64,000 nt of DNA from Trichomonas vaginalis G3 (GCF_026262505.1 NC_067207.1:9082082-9146081); one strand, 5' to 3'. Counted from the first letter of the stretch, positions 27,106 to 37,176 are shown. Notes: generated by a model from the sequence alone, not told the origin. A program made the numbers and translations.

Positions 27106-30100
27106 TTATTCAAGAATATTACTCTTAATGAATTCACAAACTTCAACTAAAGTAGCTTCATGTTCGCGCTTTGGTAAAATCTGAGGAAGTCCTGCCGGAT
27201 CAGCAGATTTCTTTCCTTTCGTTCTCTCAACCAAAGGCGACACCAAAGTGACGACATCAGGCAAATCTTTGTCATTCATGACAAGAGAAGTCAAAATCTT
27301 TGTGTTGTCAGGCAGCATCAATTTGATTTTCTCATCAGTAGCGCCAACCATCATATGAGAAATAACAGTTCCCAATGTTGAAATTGACTGCATGTACTTA
27401 GCATCTGTCCAGTTCTGAGTCATAATTCTCAAGAAAGTGAATGCATTTGCAGGAATGACAGGAATAGCACTTGCTCCTGCCCAAGCCAACAAATATGAGC
27501 AGACGTAAGTAATTTGTGACTGGCTCCAGTTCTTCTTGAGCAATTCAGTGAGTTCCTCGTAATTCTTCGGTGGATCAAGGCCAAGTAAATCTTGTGAAAT
27601 CATCAGTGTCAAACCGTTTGTTTCAATTCTTCTTATTGAATCAAACAACAACAAAACACTTGATGTCAAAGAATACTTAGTATCAGAGATACTCAATAAT
27701 CTTGCAACTTCATACAAGAATGTTAAACTGGACGTGTAATAAGGAGAATGCAAAGAATCAGCCATTTGTAATGTACTTAATACACCTTCAATAACAGCTG
27801 CTTCTCCGCCATGTTCCTGTATTACCCAGCTTAATGTGCTTGTAATTGTTGATGAATCCGATGATTTGTTGACTGTTTCAACGAATCCAGGAAGATGTTT
27901 CGTGATCAATCTCAAGAAATTGTTGTTTCCTGTTGTTGTAACAACGAAAATAATGACATCGACGAAGCCTCCAATATGTTCAGCCCTTGCGTTTTGTCTG
28001 ACAACACCTGTAATGATTGGCATCATCAAACCAACTGTTGCTAAATCTCCTGCTTGTGCAGCATTCATGAAATTGTTGAGGAAAGCTGATGAATGTCTTG
28101 GCTGGAAGAAATTGGAGAACAATGTCCAAAAGTCTGCAGAATATTTGGTGAGTGATGTTGCTTTGTCGGCGCAAACATCCAAGAATAATTCTGCAGTCAA
28201 CAAAGAGAATTTCTTGAGTGTTGCAACCAGCATTTCCATTTGACTTGTAGTGAATTCAGTCGTGTATCTGAAAGGAAGAACAACGTTGTACGCGACGCAA
28301 TCACTAGGTCTCATGACGAACAATGGCAAATCAGAGGAAGGAACAGCAGCATGAGAAACAGAAATCAAAAGTGGAGGAATCATGTAACTTTCATACAAAG
28401 GATTGAATCTCAAGAAAATGGCCCAGGCAAGGATATATTGGATCTTGTCCATCCAGCAGACATTGAATCTTTGTACATCAGTTTCTAATGTGAATATATA
28501 TGACATACATGCAGAACATGCCAATTCTAATGGTGTTGGAACAAAGCCATCAAATGTCATCTTCGGGTCTTGAATGATCCTTAAATTACTCGTGAGCCAT
28601 TGAGCTGTTTGCTTAGAGTTATTAAGGAATGAGCGTTGGAAAGCAATGCAAACAGCACAAAGAGTTTTCGCGTTGTTGACTGAATCAACTTTTTTAATCA
28701 ACAAATCGAAAATTTCTTCGCGTTTTATTGTGTTCTGTTTGAAAATTGAGTCCCAAAGAGGAATCAACGGCTTGATTGGCGTCAAGTCTGTGAAATCTGT
28801 GATGGAAGTCAGTTTAAGGAGTTTCTCAATTTGAGATAAATCAGAAATATTTGTAAATCTGTTCGAAATGAACTTGAAATGTGGTAATGAACAGCCTTCA
28901 AGACTTGTGCTGCCAACTACTTCGGAAAGTAATGTGAAAACAAACTCTTTCGATTCATTATCCAAAACTTGATTATAAAATTCGACAAGTTTCTCTTCAA
29001 AGTTGTATTCCATGTAACATAATGGACTGAACTTGCCGTCGAACGCGCTGTTGGCAATTTCACTAGCTAAAGCCCTGCATACAACGTTTGGACGTGAACA
29101 TAATCCGAGTGCCAAAATTGCCATGTAAAGTTTGTCAGAATTTGAAGAAGCGATGGCAGCTGCGACATGTGAAGTTGTGAAAATGGAGGTTCTGAAGCAG
29201 CAAGAGATGATGACACTTAAACCTTCTTGGTTCTTTTCAACTAAATTCTGAAGTAATTCGTGGCATTTGAGCTGAAGTAAGACGGATCCTTTAGTTTTCA
29301 GAGCAATGAAGGTCGTCCAATCAATTAGAGCTTCAATGGCTTCATCAGTCATCTTCCAGTTACTTACGTATGCATGGACAAGCTCCAACATGGCGAAAAC
29401 GTGGGAAATATCTGGTAAAGTGATTGAATCTGGGTTCAATCTGCCAATAATAGCGAATAACTGGGTGTAGGGATCTTGGAACTCTTGGTGCTGATTAAGA
29501 TTTTCTGAATTCGCTCTGATAAATGAAGCATAAAACTCTGCAGCCAAAACATCAGCCTGTTGCTCTTCTTCGTTTGTTGGAAGTGGTAAATTCATGAAGA
29601 GAATGACCAAACTTACAAACAGATTTCGGATTTCTTCGTTTGTATTCACGAGATTTTTGAATTTTCTGTTGCAAGACATCGCGTAAGCGAACTTGAACTT
29701 CAGTCTCGTGCTGAGATTCTCCATCTTCATCATTTGGCTCACAAACATTGGCCAAACTTCGATTGGAAGCATCGTAACAAGTTCGCAAAGCTCTGTTCTG
29801 GGTAAATTAGTGAGAACTTGGATCATCTTGGATGTTCCTTGTACTTGGATGTTTTCGTTGTTAACGAAATACTCTGGACGAGTAATTACGAAAATAAATT
29901 TGGCCAATCTGACGCAGAAATCGGATTTTGGGTTATCTACGTTGACGAAGAAGATGAGCATTGCAACAAACCTCTGTTCAATGCCTTCTTTCTTCAGGAC
30001 AGATATCAAATCTTTTGATGAAATCGTAGTAATGTTAGGAATCTTTAGCGCTAATTGATTTGGAGATAATGTCTTTGGTATATCGCTTGTCATTAGCTCC

Positions 30101-31899
30101 CATAAGTCTTCTACAATTTTTGTCACTTTTTGTGAAGGGAAAAATGAGAAACAAATTAATCTTGATTCCATAGCCCTAATTACGCGATTCCAAGATTCCT
30201 GGTCAACGACATTCTCACCTCTTTTAGCGTAAACAAGCAAACTCTTGAAGAAAGATTGGTAAATTGTGAAAGCATTTACGAGTTGCTGAGGATTTGCATC
30301 TAATTCAGTCCTCTTTAAGAATTGTGTAGCAAAGGTAGTGATCAAATTAAGTGGCAATGTACCTGTAGGATAATGCTCCATGATATCTGTGAAGAATGAT
30401 GCTGCTTGGGTCAAAACCGTGATTTCATTATTTTTAACTAAGCGAGACATGAGGGTTGTGATATGTCCATGCATGCCACTTTCGTTCTTCCAGAGTACAG
30501 ACATCAAAGGAGTGATCAGTTTGATCATACTTTGCTGTATTTCCGGTTGATTGATTAAATTTGTGACGAAAGGTGCAAGAATCGACGTAATTCCTTCGAG
30601 ATTCTCAATGGATATCGTAGTAATGATATGAATAACGCTGACAATCTTTGTAAAAAGTGGATGAGATTCACCAGTTTGAATAATCGGAGTTACGAAGTCT
30701 TTGAATGCTGTAGGAGCACAGAAATGCATCTTAGATGCAATCTGTAGCCAGTAATCGACATCATTCTTGTATTGTGGTTCCATATATCCGTTCTTATCGA
30801 ACCATGCCTTCAAAAACTGACGAGTTATATCATGTGCGTACGATCTTCCTACAATGGCATCAAAGAACATGCCAACGAGATTGAAATACGCCATGCCGCC
30901 GAGTTTTGTGTAAACTTTATTCAATGTTTTGACAACTTTCGAAGCCGTTGGTGCTGAATCTTCGTCTGTTGAGATCTTCATGAGTATTAAGAGTGAACTA
31001 AGCCATTCCTGTGTATGATTGTCGATTGCATATTTGTATAAAATCGGATAAAGCTGAGAAACGTAACTTTGGATATTAGTTCTATCAGCAGAACACTCGT
31101 GAATGTTCTGGAATGTTTTCGCAACAAAGGAACAGATGGTTAACAAAGACCATTTTCCTTTTAATGTTGTAACGAGTTGTACCATGTTTGCCATGGTTTC
31201 TTTCGATGCGTGACGGAAAGATTCGATATCGTTGATCAGAATCTGTAAAGTGTTTTGTACTTTTGGTTCTTGTTTCATTTGGGCGAGATTTGACATTACG
31301 TCCCAGATTGAGGTACTTATTGAAGCGTTAACAGTCATTAAACTGATAATTGTACCTTCTGTGCCATTTCCTATCTTCCTCTTCATTAAAACGTTGATAA
31401 CTAATTCAAATACGCCTGTATAGAGCATTACGAGCTCTTCGCATGGTGTTTGCTTGATGTATTCGTTTAAATAATCTAACATTATTTGTACATAGCTGTA
31501 TCCGGCCTTTGGAATGTGTAATCCGGATTTAAGAAATGTTCTTTCGCGTTTGACTTCCTTATTAGGTTTGAAAATACGTGCTCCGAATATAATTACTTTT
31601 TCTATGGCAGCGGCGACGGAAGAAGTAATTATATTGCGTGTTCTATCGGTAACGAATGTATTGATATGTAGTTCTATGACTTTAAGATGTAGACGGATAT
31701 CTTCTGGATTTAGTTGATCGAATTTCTCGGGAATATACTTGAATACCTCTGTATATTCAGCATCATTTAAATAAGCTAAAGTTGCGTCTAATCTTGAGAC
31801 AATACTTTCTCGAGAAACTCCAAGTGCCTTGAGAAAGCCGAAGCTTGACACTGCAGCCCACTCGTGGATTAAAATTTCTAGTTTTTTATTGATATTCAT
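27106..31899 (-). CDS. Very large alpha-helical-repeat (HEAT/ARM-like) protein, unassigned
   Basis: 1597 residues with a uniform helical, Leu/Ile/Phe-rich pattern and no signal peptide or membrane helix. Typical HEAT/ARM helix pairs can be seen (for example IQQSMIKLITPLMSVLWKN and WNRVIRAMESRLICFSFF). No catalytic motif, zinc finger or repeat with a fixed signature was found. It does not carry the Asp/Glu linker of CAND1 or importin ends. Furry/Tao3-like, tuberin/RalGAP-like or neurofibromin-like solenoids were considered; none has enough motifs to name. The size suggests a scaffold. Start at ATG 31899 with a perfect initiator 10 nt upstream. Stop at 27106. The C-terminus is basic and short (KREHEATLVEVCEFIKSNIL), so the gene appears complete. 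Confidence 0.8.
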   Translation of the reverse strand: MNINKKLEILIHEWAAVSSFGFLKALGVSRESIVSRLDATLAYLNDAEYTEVFKYIPEKFDQLNPEDIRLHLKVIELHINTFVTDRTRNIITSSVAAAIEKVIIFGARIFKPNKEVKRERTFLKSGLHIPKAGYSYVQIMLDYLNEYIKQTPCEELVMLYTGVFELVINVLMKRKIGNGTEGTIISLMTVNASISTSIWDVMSNLAQMKQEPKVQNTLQILINDIESFRHASKETMANMVQLVTTLKGKWSLLTICSFVAKTFQNIHECSADRTNIQSYVSQLYPILYKYAIDNHTQEWLSSLLILMKISTDEDSAPTASKVVKTLNKVYTKLGGMAYFNLVGMFFDAIVGRSYAHDITRQFLKAWFDKNGYMEPQYKNDVDYWLQIASKMHFCAPTAFKDFVTPIIQTGESHPLFTKIVSVIHIITTISIENLEGITSILAPFVTNLINQPEIQQSMIKLITPLMSVLWKNESGMHGHITTLMSRLVKNNEITVLTQAASFFTDIMEHYPTGTLPLNLITTFATQFLKRTELDANPQQLVNAFTIYQSFFKSLLVYAKRGENVVDQESWNRVIRAMESRLICFSFFPSQKVTKIVEDLWELMTSDIPKTLSPNQLALKIPNITTISSKDLISVLKKEGIEQRFVAMLIFFVNVDNPKSDFCVRLAKFIFVITRPEYFVNNENIQVQGTSKMIQVLTNLPRTELCELVTMLPIEVWPMFVSQMMKMENLSTRLKFKFAYAMSCNRKFKNLVNTNEEIRNLFVSLVILFMNLPLPTNEEEQQADVLAAEFYASFIRANSENLNQHQEFQDPYTQLFAIIGRLNPDSITLPDISHVFAMLELVHAYVSNWKMTDEAIEALIDWTTFIALKTKGSVLLQLKCHELLQNLVEKNQEGLSVIISCCFRTSIFTTSHVAAAIASSNSDKLYMAILALGLCSRPNVVCRALASEIANSAFDGKFSPLCYMEYNFEEKLVEFYNQVLDNESKEFVFTLLSEVVGSTSLEGCSLPHFKFISNRFTNISDLSQIEKLLKLTSITDFTDLTPIKPLIPLWDSIFKQNTIKREEIFDLLIKKVDSVNNAKTLCAVCIAFQRSFLNNSKQTAQWLTSNLRIIQDPKMTFDGFVPTPLELACSACMSYIFTLETDVQRFNVCWMDKIQYILAWAIFLRFNPLYESYMIPPLLISVSHAAVPSSDLPLFVMRPSDCVAYNVVLPFRYTTEFTTSQMEMLVATLKKFSLLTAELFLDVCADKATSLTKYSADFWTLFSNFFQPRHSSAFLNNFMNAAQAGDLATVGLMMPIITGVVRQNARAEHIGGFVDVIIFVVTTTGNNNFLRLITKHLPGFVETVNKSSDSSTITSTLSWVIQEHGGEAAVIEGVLSTLQMADSLHSPYYTSSLTFLYEVARLLSISDTKYSLTSSVLLLFDSIRRIETNGLTLMISQDLLGLDPPKNYEELTELLKKNWSQSQITYVCSYLLAWAGASAIPVIPANAFTFLRIMTQNWTDAKYMQSISTLGTVISHMMVGATDEKIKLMLPDNTKILTSLVMNDKDLPDVVTLVSPLVERTKGKKSADPAGLPQILPKREHEATLVEVCEFIKSNILE

Positions 31900-31903
31900 A
31901 TAA

Positions 31904-31911
31904 AAAAATGA
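31904..31911 (-). promoter_or_regulatory. Initiator TCATTTTT of the 1597-residue gene
   Basis: A perfect TCAYTWYT match with A+1 at 31909, leader about 10 nt. Confidence 0.6.
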
Positions 31912-32767
31912 AAAATTGTAAAGTTCTCAAATAAATTTTTATATCATTTCCGACATGTTTCGGACTTAACATATGATAATAATTTTATGTTTCGAATCAA
32001 AAGTCAAATTCTCGAATTTTTTAAAAAAATTATTTGAGAAATTCGCCCTGTAAAAGTTTTCTTCTTTGAAATATGATTGATATATGAAATACCATGTATT
32101 GATGCAACTTATTCTTTATTGGTAGCATAAGTTATCGTCGTAAAAGTGACAATTTATAGAAAGTCATAAAATTTAATTCTCCCGAACCAAATAAGAATGT
32201 AAATGAAGAATTTGCAAAACTATAATAATCTTTGTAGGAGAAATTACAAGGATTTCTATGAAATATACTATCTTATTGAAATAAAATGAGCAATATATGC
32301 GATATTTTTTTCAGAGTATTTATATAGCAAAATATTTTCGGATATGCAATCACATAGCATGGCAATTTAACATATCCAAGTTATTAAATCTCATAAAAAT
32401 CTTGATGTGGTTGGAAATTGTAAACTTCAGAAACTTGACAAGGACAAATGAATTGAAATATGAAACCGATTCCTCTGATACTTTGAGAAATGTAATGCTG
32501 TGATTGGAATGGAATCGAATTTTTTATTGAATTTTGTTATTCATATGATTTTATTGCATAGCACATGTCAGTCAGTCTGTGTATATATCCATTGAGATGT
32601 TAGGCATTCAATTGTTTATATGAAATATGCTTGTAAAATATGCTACACACATTTGGAAATGTTACAACAAAAATATTTATCCATATATGTATTACACAAA
32701 CATTCCAGTTAATGATAAAATTATTATAGCCGCTTCTTTTGTCATATATAATTTTTTGGATAAAAAA
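31912..32767. other. Intergenic, 0.9 kb
   Basis: AT-rich; nothing recognised. Confidence 0.55.
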
Positions 32768-33483
32768 TTAAATTAAAATAAAGACTAAATGACTCAGAAA
32801 ATAAAGCATTGAGTAAAATGATCGATCTGTACAGGAATTATTTTGAATTTTGTCATTCCAAAATAAAATTCCGAAGAAATCTAACTGGTAAATTAGAAAT
32901 ACATAGTTATCGTTAAAATTCTTGCCAATCATTGTGAACTTAAAAGAATCATAGAGGCCTGGTTTCAAAGGATAAAATAATTTTTTATTATATTCATGCA
33001 TATCTTCACCAATATTCTGATTTTGTAATACAGTCCATGGGCCAGAATTATAGCTTCCTTCAACTTTAATAAACTTAGGATAATCAAAATTAAAAGCACG
33101 TAATGTAGATATTGTATAATTTCTGGCATAAATTCTGTGTCTCCTCAATCTAAAGATATACCAAGGATCAACTTCTGAAGAAGATTCCCAAACTTTTGAA
33201 ATTGGAATCTTATAAATTGCATGTTTTGGATCGTAGTTATGAAGGTTTCCTACTGTTTCGAAAGAAAATTCATTGTAATAATTCGAAAGATCCTTATTGT
33301 ACAGATATTGAAAGATACCTTTATCAAAATTAGAAAATTCCAGTTAATAAAATGAATCTGAAAAGTAGGGAAAATATAAGCATCTAGTTGTTGATGAAAT
33401 GTGTAAGTAAAATTATCATATTTATCAGCTTTTATTTCATTTCCAGTGATGAAAGGATAAAAAATTGAGAAACTGTGGCGCAA
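32768..33483 (-). pseudogene. Discoidin/F5/8-type-C-like protein relic
   Basis: One frame is open from 33343 to 32768 and reads GIFQYLYNKDLSN, later KVWESSSEVDPWYIFRLRRH, FIKVEGSYNSGPWTVLQ and SFKFTMIGKNFNDNYVFLIYQLDFFG. The strand order (W-I-x-F, I-E-G-S-x-N...W, F-K-F/F-T...G-K-N, L-x-x-I-D-F-F-G) is that of F5/8 type C (discoidin) carbohydrate-binding domains found in a large trichomonad family. Upstream sequence in another frame (33250-33483) continues the protein-like reading, so there is one frameshift near 33345. No ATG starts either part. The end reads as a hydrophobic tail (SMLYFLSHLVFILI). The 5' region, which in the family holds the rest of the protein, is missing. A broken gene copy. 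Confidence 0.6.
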
Positions 33484-34638
33484 TAGATGTTATATATATT
33501 TAAGTATGTTTACAAATTTCAATGTATAGTATTATTAAGAAAAATATATTAATTTTTATGACAATAATTTGAATCGGAAGAATATATGATATATTGGTAT
33601 TAACTTCGAAATATGCATAAAATATCATTTGATAAAAATAAAGCTAAAGGATTTAAGCGTTAGTTTTACAGAGAATGATACTTGGGAGAGTAATTTCATG
33701 AAAATAAAACCTTTAGAGTAGATAATGTGAGACTTTTCTTTATGAAGAAGCTAATAATTTCAATTAAAATGATAAACTCATATGTCTTATTAGAACGTGA
33801 ACAAAAGTTTACAGATTTGATTTGGAGTTAAATTGATAAAAAATGATTGGTTTCTAATATCATGTTTAAATCGCATTTATATTTAAAGTATAAAACAGGC
33901 CAAACTGTTTTAAAAAATTGATAAACGATCAATGATTATTCATTTCAGTTTTGATTTATAAAATTGAAAAAAACCGCTAATATAAAAACAACAGGATTAA
34001 TTCTTTGTTATTATGCTAATACTCAGCTAAATATGAATATTGATACTTTGTCGTAAAAATTATTTTAGAAGTTCTCAAAAAGCAGACAGTGTATTGTTTA
34101 TTAACTTTATAGATTTTGCCTGATTACAGATTCAGAGCATAATTAGTATAATTTAAATTTCATTTTCAAAAAAATAAAATGTATTTATTGTACAGTATAA
34201 CTAATAATTTATAATAATATCAACAATTGCAAAAATGATGGTGATTCATTCAATTATTTAATGAAACGTGCTTTTATCAAGTTTTTGTAACGGTTGTAAT
34301 GAATATATCTAACATATTTCATTAAAATAGTTATGCAAAATCTTCTACATTCAATTTTGTCAAAATCACTCTTTCCATTTCTCTATACATAATCTAATTT
34401 TGTATTATATATCCATATCCCATAACGATTATCTTCAATTTTGAATTTCTTTGAATTAGCGAAATAATGTCAAGAAAGAGGGTATTTCTTCCTCTCGAAT
34501 TCCAAACTAATGAGCTTTATTAATAACTGACATTTCACCTTACGAATGATTTTAGCGTTTGAGAGCCTTGGTCTGACTATCCTATTCAAAAATTTTACAT
34601 GAACTCAAAATTCAATCAAATTTACAATTTTATTTTCG
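33484..34638. other. Intergenic, 1.2 kb
   Basis: AT-rich, nothing recognised. Confidence 0.55.
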
Positions 34639-35202
34639 ATGTACCACTCATGTACATGCATGTGTGGTAATATTTCATGCCATGGTTGTGTGCTTCGTGG
34701 ATTAGAGCTCTCTCAGCTTGTTGATGATTCAGAGCCTGTACGTGGTTCTAGGGCATGTAATTTTTTGAAAATCCATGATGCATCTATTAAGATCAAGAAT
34801 GAACTGAGCATTGAGATCACAAAGCTCAAAAGCGATATCTTGGAATTAAAATGCCGAGATTGCAAAGAATGCATGTCAGTCAAATGCCTTCATAACTCTT
34901 TCTATGCTTTCATGAACATCCAAGGATCCAACCATATAAGGAGAACATCCAGTCCAAACAATGGCTCACCAATGTTAGTTATTGAAAAAACAAAGTTCAA
35001 AAACTGCTTCTATGTTCCATCCTTTGAGGAGGACAATGTCTACGAGGCAGACGAGAGTGCAGATGAGGTAGAAAATGAACAAGAGATCGACCAATTTGAA
35101 GATGGCGACTTTGAATTAATGTTTTCGGCAGAGACAACACCTTTTGTTGGCTCATTCACCGAGAACTTCTTTATCAATGGATCAAATCCATTACTAGTAT
35201 AG
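34639..35202 (+). CDS. Orphan Cys-rich acidic protein
   Basis: 187 residues from ATG 34639. The N-terminus is a Cys cluster (MYHSCTCMCGNISCHGC). A short coiled-coil-like stretch (KIKNELSIEITKLKSDILELK) leads to a second cluster, CRDCKECMSVKC. The spacing (C-x-C-x-C-x4-C-x2-C and C-x2-C-x2-C-x4-C) could form one or two metal sites, but it matches no zinc-finger class I know. The C-terminal half is acidic (YEADESADEVENEQEIDQFEDGD) and hydrophobic-poor. No signal peptide or membrane helix. No clear initiator is seen close to the ATG. I do not recognise the family. The codon pattern is coding-like along the whole length, which supports a real gene. Confidence 0.6.
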   Translation: MYHSCTCMCGNISCHGCVLRGLELSQLVDDSEPVRGSRACNFLKIHDASIKIKNELSIEITKLKSDILELKCRDCKECMSVKCLHNSFYAFMNIQGSNHIRRTSSPNNGSPMLVIEKTKFKNCFYVPSFEEDNVYEADESADEVENEQEIDQFEDGDFELMFSAETTPFVGSFTENFFINGSNPLLV

Positions 35203-35378
35203 AAGATATAACTTTTAATTTAGTCTAAATTTTTCTTTCCAAATTTATTTACTTTTTCTTATCTTTTACGGCGCTTGAATTTATTTCTTTATCCCTTAAG
35301 CTCCACAAGTGCTGAACTGGCAGAATAAAAATAACTGGAAAATATCCGTCCAAATAAATTATCTTATCGGCAAACCCA
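35203..35378. other. Spacer before the inverted-repeat segment
   Basis: A short AT-rich stretch between the Cys-rich gene and the repeat-bounded segment. Confidence 0.5.
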
Positions 35379-35398
35379 AATTTTAGCTAAAAGTGACA
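35379..35398 (+). repeat. Left terminal inverted repeat of the 1.04-kb segment
   Basis: 20 bp; contains the perfect palindrome TTTTAGCTAAAA. Confidence 0.65.
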
Positions 35399-35456
35399 GG
35401 GAAAAAAAACGTTTAGTATTAAAAAAAAAGACCGATGAGAGCTTCGTTCGAAATAT

Positions 35457-35518
35457 AGAGGGAACTGCGAATGCGCAACCATTCTCAGGGAATATTGGAT
35501 GCTATTCCCGTTCCCTCT
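35457..35518. repeat. Nested hairpin: 9-bp outer and 6-bp inner stem
   Basis: Outer arms AGAGGGAAC (35457-35465) and GTTCCCTCT (35510-35518) are exact reverse complements. The inner arms GGGAAT (35488-35493) and ATTCCC (35504-35509) directly abut the outer 3' arm, while 22 bases bulge on the 5' side. The structure is GC-richer than its surroundings. It could be an RNA hairpin (snoRNA-like or element-encoded) or a DNA extrusion. Confidence 0.55.
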
Positions 35519-35559
35519 GTATGGAAAATTGAGGTTTTCAAAGGGAGTTAAAATAATAT

Positions 35560-35792
35560 CAAATTTATACTAATTTACTTCAAAATACAAAAGTATTTGA
35601 CAGCTAAAATTAGTTACTTTAGCAAGCCTATCAATACCCTTTTACGATTATTGCTACTTTTTCGAAATAAAAGTAAAAACAAATTTATACTAATTTACTT
35701 CAAAATACAAAAGTATTTGACAGCTAAAATTAGTTACTTTAGCAAGCCTATCAATACCCTTTTACGATTATTGCTACTTTTTCGAAATAAAA
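35560..35792. repeat. 120-bp tandem duplication, two identical 113-bp copies
   Basis: Copy one is 35560-35672 and copy two 35680-35792, with no base differing over the 113 shared bases. A 7-bp linker gives a period of exactly 120 bp, or 40 codons. Identity implies a recent event. A minor open frame crosses both copies but its composition is not coding-like. Confidence 0.85.
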
Positions 35793-36168
35793 TAAATTTA
35801 TTATCAAAAACCTTTTTTTTTCTTAGTAAAAATAAAAATGTTATTTTATATCAAGTTTTTATTCATAAATTTTTATAATGTTGTATAAATTTCATTAAAA
35901 TTTACGTACATATTAAGGTACTTATCTTCTACATATATAATCTTCATTAGATATATACATGATAAATAAAATTCATAAAACATTAAAAATCAAAAGATTA
36001 GATGAACCTTGGCAATTAAACTTTATTAAATAATAGTTGTTTATAAATTATATTATATTATTATTTAATATTATTTTGATAATGAAGATTTTATTTTGCA
36101 ATAATATAAACGAAATTTTTTACCTTATGAACTTTTGATGGAAATATGCAAATTTAAAATAATAAAGA

Positions 36169-36311
36169 AAGCCGCGAGCGAAGCGATCGGCTTAGTTCGA
36201 AGATTTTGATTCAAATCTTTGCTGATCTGTAATTCGCGGAAGCCGCGAGCGAATCGAGCGGCTTAGGTCTAAGATTTTGATTCAAATCTTTGCTTATATT
36301 CCTTAAATTCT
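36169..36311. repeat. Two 71-bp GC-rich hairpin units
   Basis: Units start at 36171 and 36242. Each has a stem GCCG(C)-N-(G)CGGC around GAGCGAA, then a conserved stretch containing AGATTTTGATTCAAATCT, a second small palindrome. The two copies differ by several bases, so this is older than the 120-bp duplication. The short GC-rich hairpins are striking in a low-GC region. Confidence 0.75.
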
Positions 36312-36396
36312 TTATGAAACTCGCAACAGTTCCATAAAAAATTTTAAATTCTAAACTGTCGAAATTACCGATCGGTAATCACACCCTTCACGGGTG

Positions 36397-36416
36397 TGTC
36401 ACTTTTAGCTAAAATT
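36397..36416 (-). repeat. Right terminal inverted repeat of the 1.04-kb segment
   Basis: Exact reverse complement of 35379-35398. It is preceded by the palindrome ACCGATCGGT and a CACACCC/GGGTGTG hairpin (36367-36396). Confidence 0.65.
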
Positions 36417-36849
36417 ACCCCTACTCAAAATATAAAATTGATTAATTTGGCTATCAGATAATTGAAAAATTTATAGTAAAATATATAGATAAATATCTAA
36501 TTATAATGAATATATGCTTGCATACTAAATAATGTCTTACAATTTGATCGCAAATTTTATAATTCATATTATATCTGCATAATTTTATCAAATATAACGT
36601 TTTTTCATATTGTGGACTAAAATTCCAGGTGTAAACTTATATACCATTAAAACGATTTAATGTCAATTTTATTATCACCTTTGCATTACATCAGTCACTG
36701 AAGTATTCTTAAATGTCATGTTGGCTACTTTTTACGTATTCTTTTCAGAAATATAATAAAAAGCCAAATTTAAATTTATTGAAACTCAATTCTCCAGAAC
36801 CAAAACTCATCCATTAAACATCTCTTATTCTAAGCATCAGCTGATTAAT
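36417..36849. other. Intergenic, 0.4 kb
   Basis: AT-rich, nothing recognised. Confidence 0.5.
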
Positions 36850-37176
36850 AAATGATTTTCTAAATGGTTGATAATGCTGCAATATGAAGAGCCGTTTTTC
36901 CATATTTATCTTTTTCATCGATATTTATACCATGTGAAATAGGAAGTTCGACTGTTTCTTTATGATTATGATATGCTGCAACATGAAGAGCAATTTCTCC
37001 ATTTTTATCTTTTTCATTGATGTTTGCACCAAATGAAAGGAGGTTTTCATAGAGAGATGCATTTCATTAAATTTGGCAATTTCCATCAATAGAATGGATC
37101 TTTCTAAGTCATTAGACATAATAGCTCTATAAATCGTATTCTCTGGTTCATTCTGAACCAATTTTTTCGAAATCAT
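36850..37176 (-). pseudogene. DUF3447/ankyrin protein relic
   Basis: Fragments of an ankyrin-repeat gene of the type at 39078-40739. One frame reads ENTIYRAIMSNDLERSILLM, matching ENTIYNAIMNNDIKSLILFT of that gene. Another frame, shifted, reads NINEKDKNGEIALHVAAYHN and INIDEKDKYGKTALHIAALS, two ankyrin repeats, and ends in a stop. At least one frameshift and an internal loss separate the parts. An upstream remnant to about 37210 has further stops. It is a decayed copy. Confidence 0.7.

Larger units (their letters stand above)
35379..36416. mobile_element. 1.04-kb segment bounded by 20-bp inverted repeats (candidate non-autonomous element)
   Basis: The left end 35379-35398 reads AATTTTAGCTAAAAGTGACA; the right end 36397-36416 is its exact reverse complement. 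Inside lie, in order, a nested hairpin (35457-35518), a 120-bp tandem duplication (35560-35792), an AT-rich stretch, two 71-bp GC-rich hairpin units (36169-36311) and short palindromes at 36367-36396. No transposase or long open frame is present. Flanks show ACCC near both ends (one base off on the left), so a target duplication is not proven. The segment could also be two unrelated copies of a repeated motif. Such a bounded, gene-free unit fits a non-autonomous DNA transposon or MITE-like element. Confidence 0.5.

Noticed and set aside
27836-28243. Plus-strand open frames inside the 1597-residue gene
   Set aside because: Antisense shadows without any recognisable domain.
35597-35878. 93-codon frame across the 120-bp duplication as a gene
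   Set aside because: Starts at a TTG or weak context, composition is AT-driven and the repeat alone explains it.
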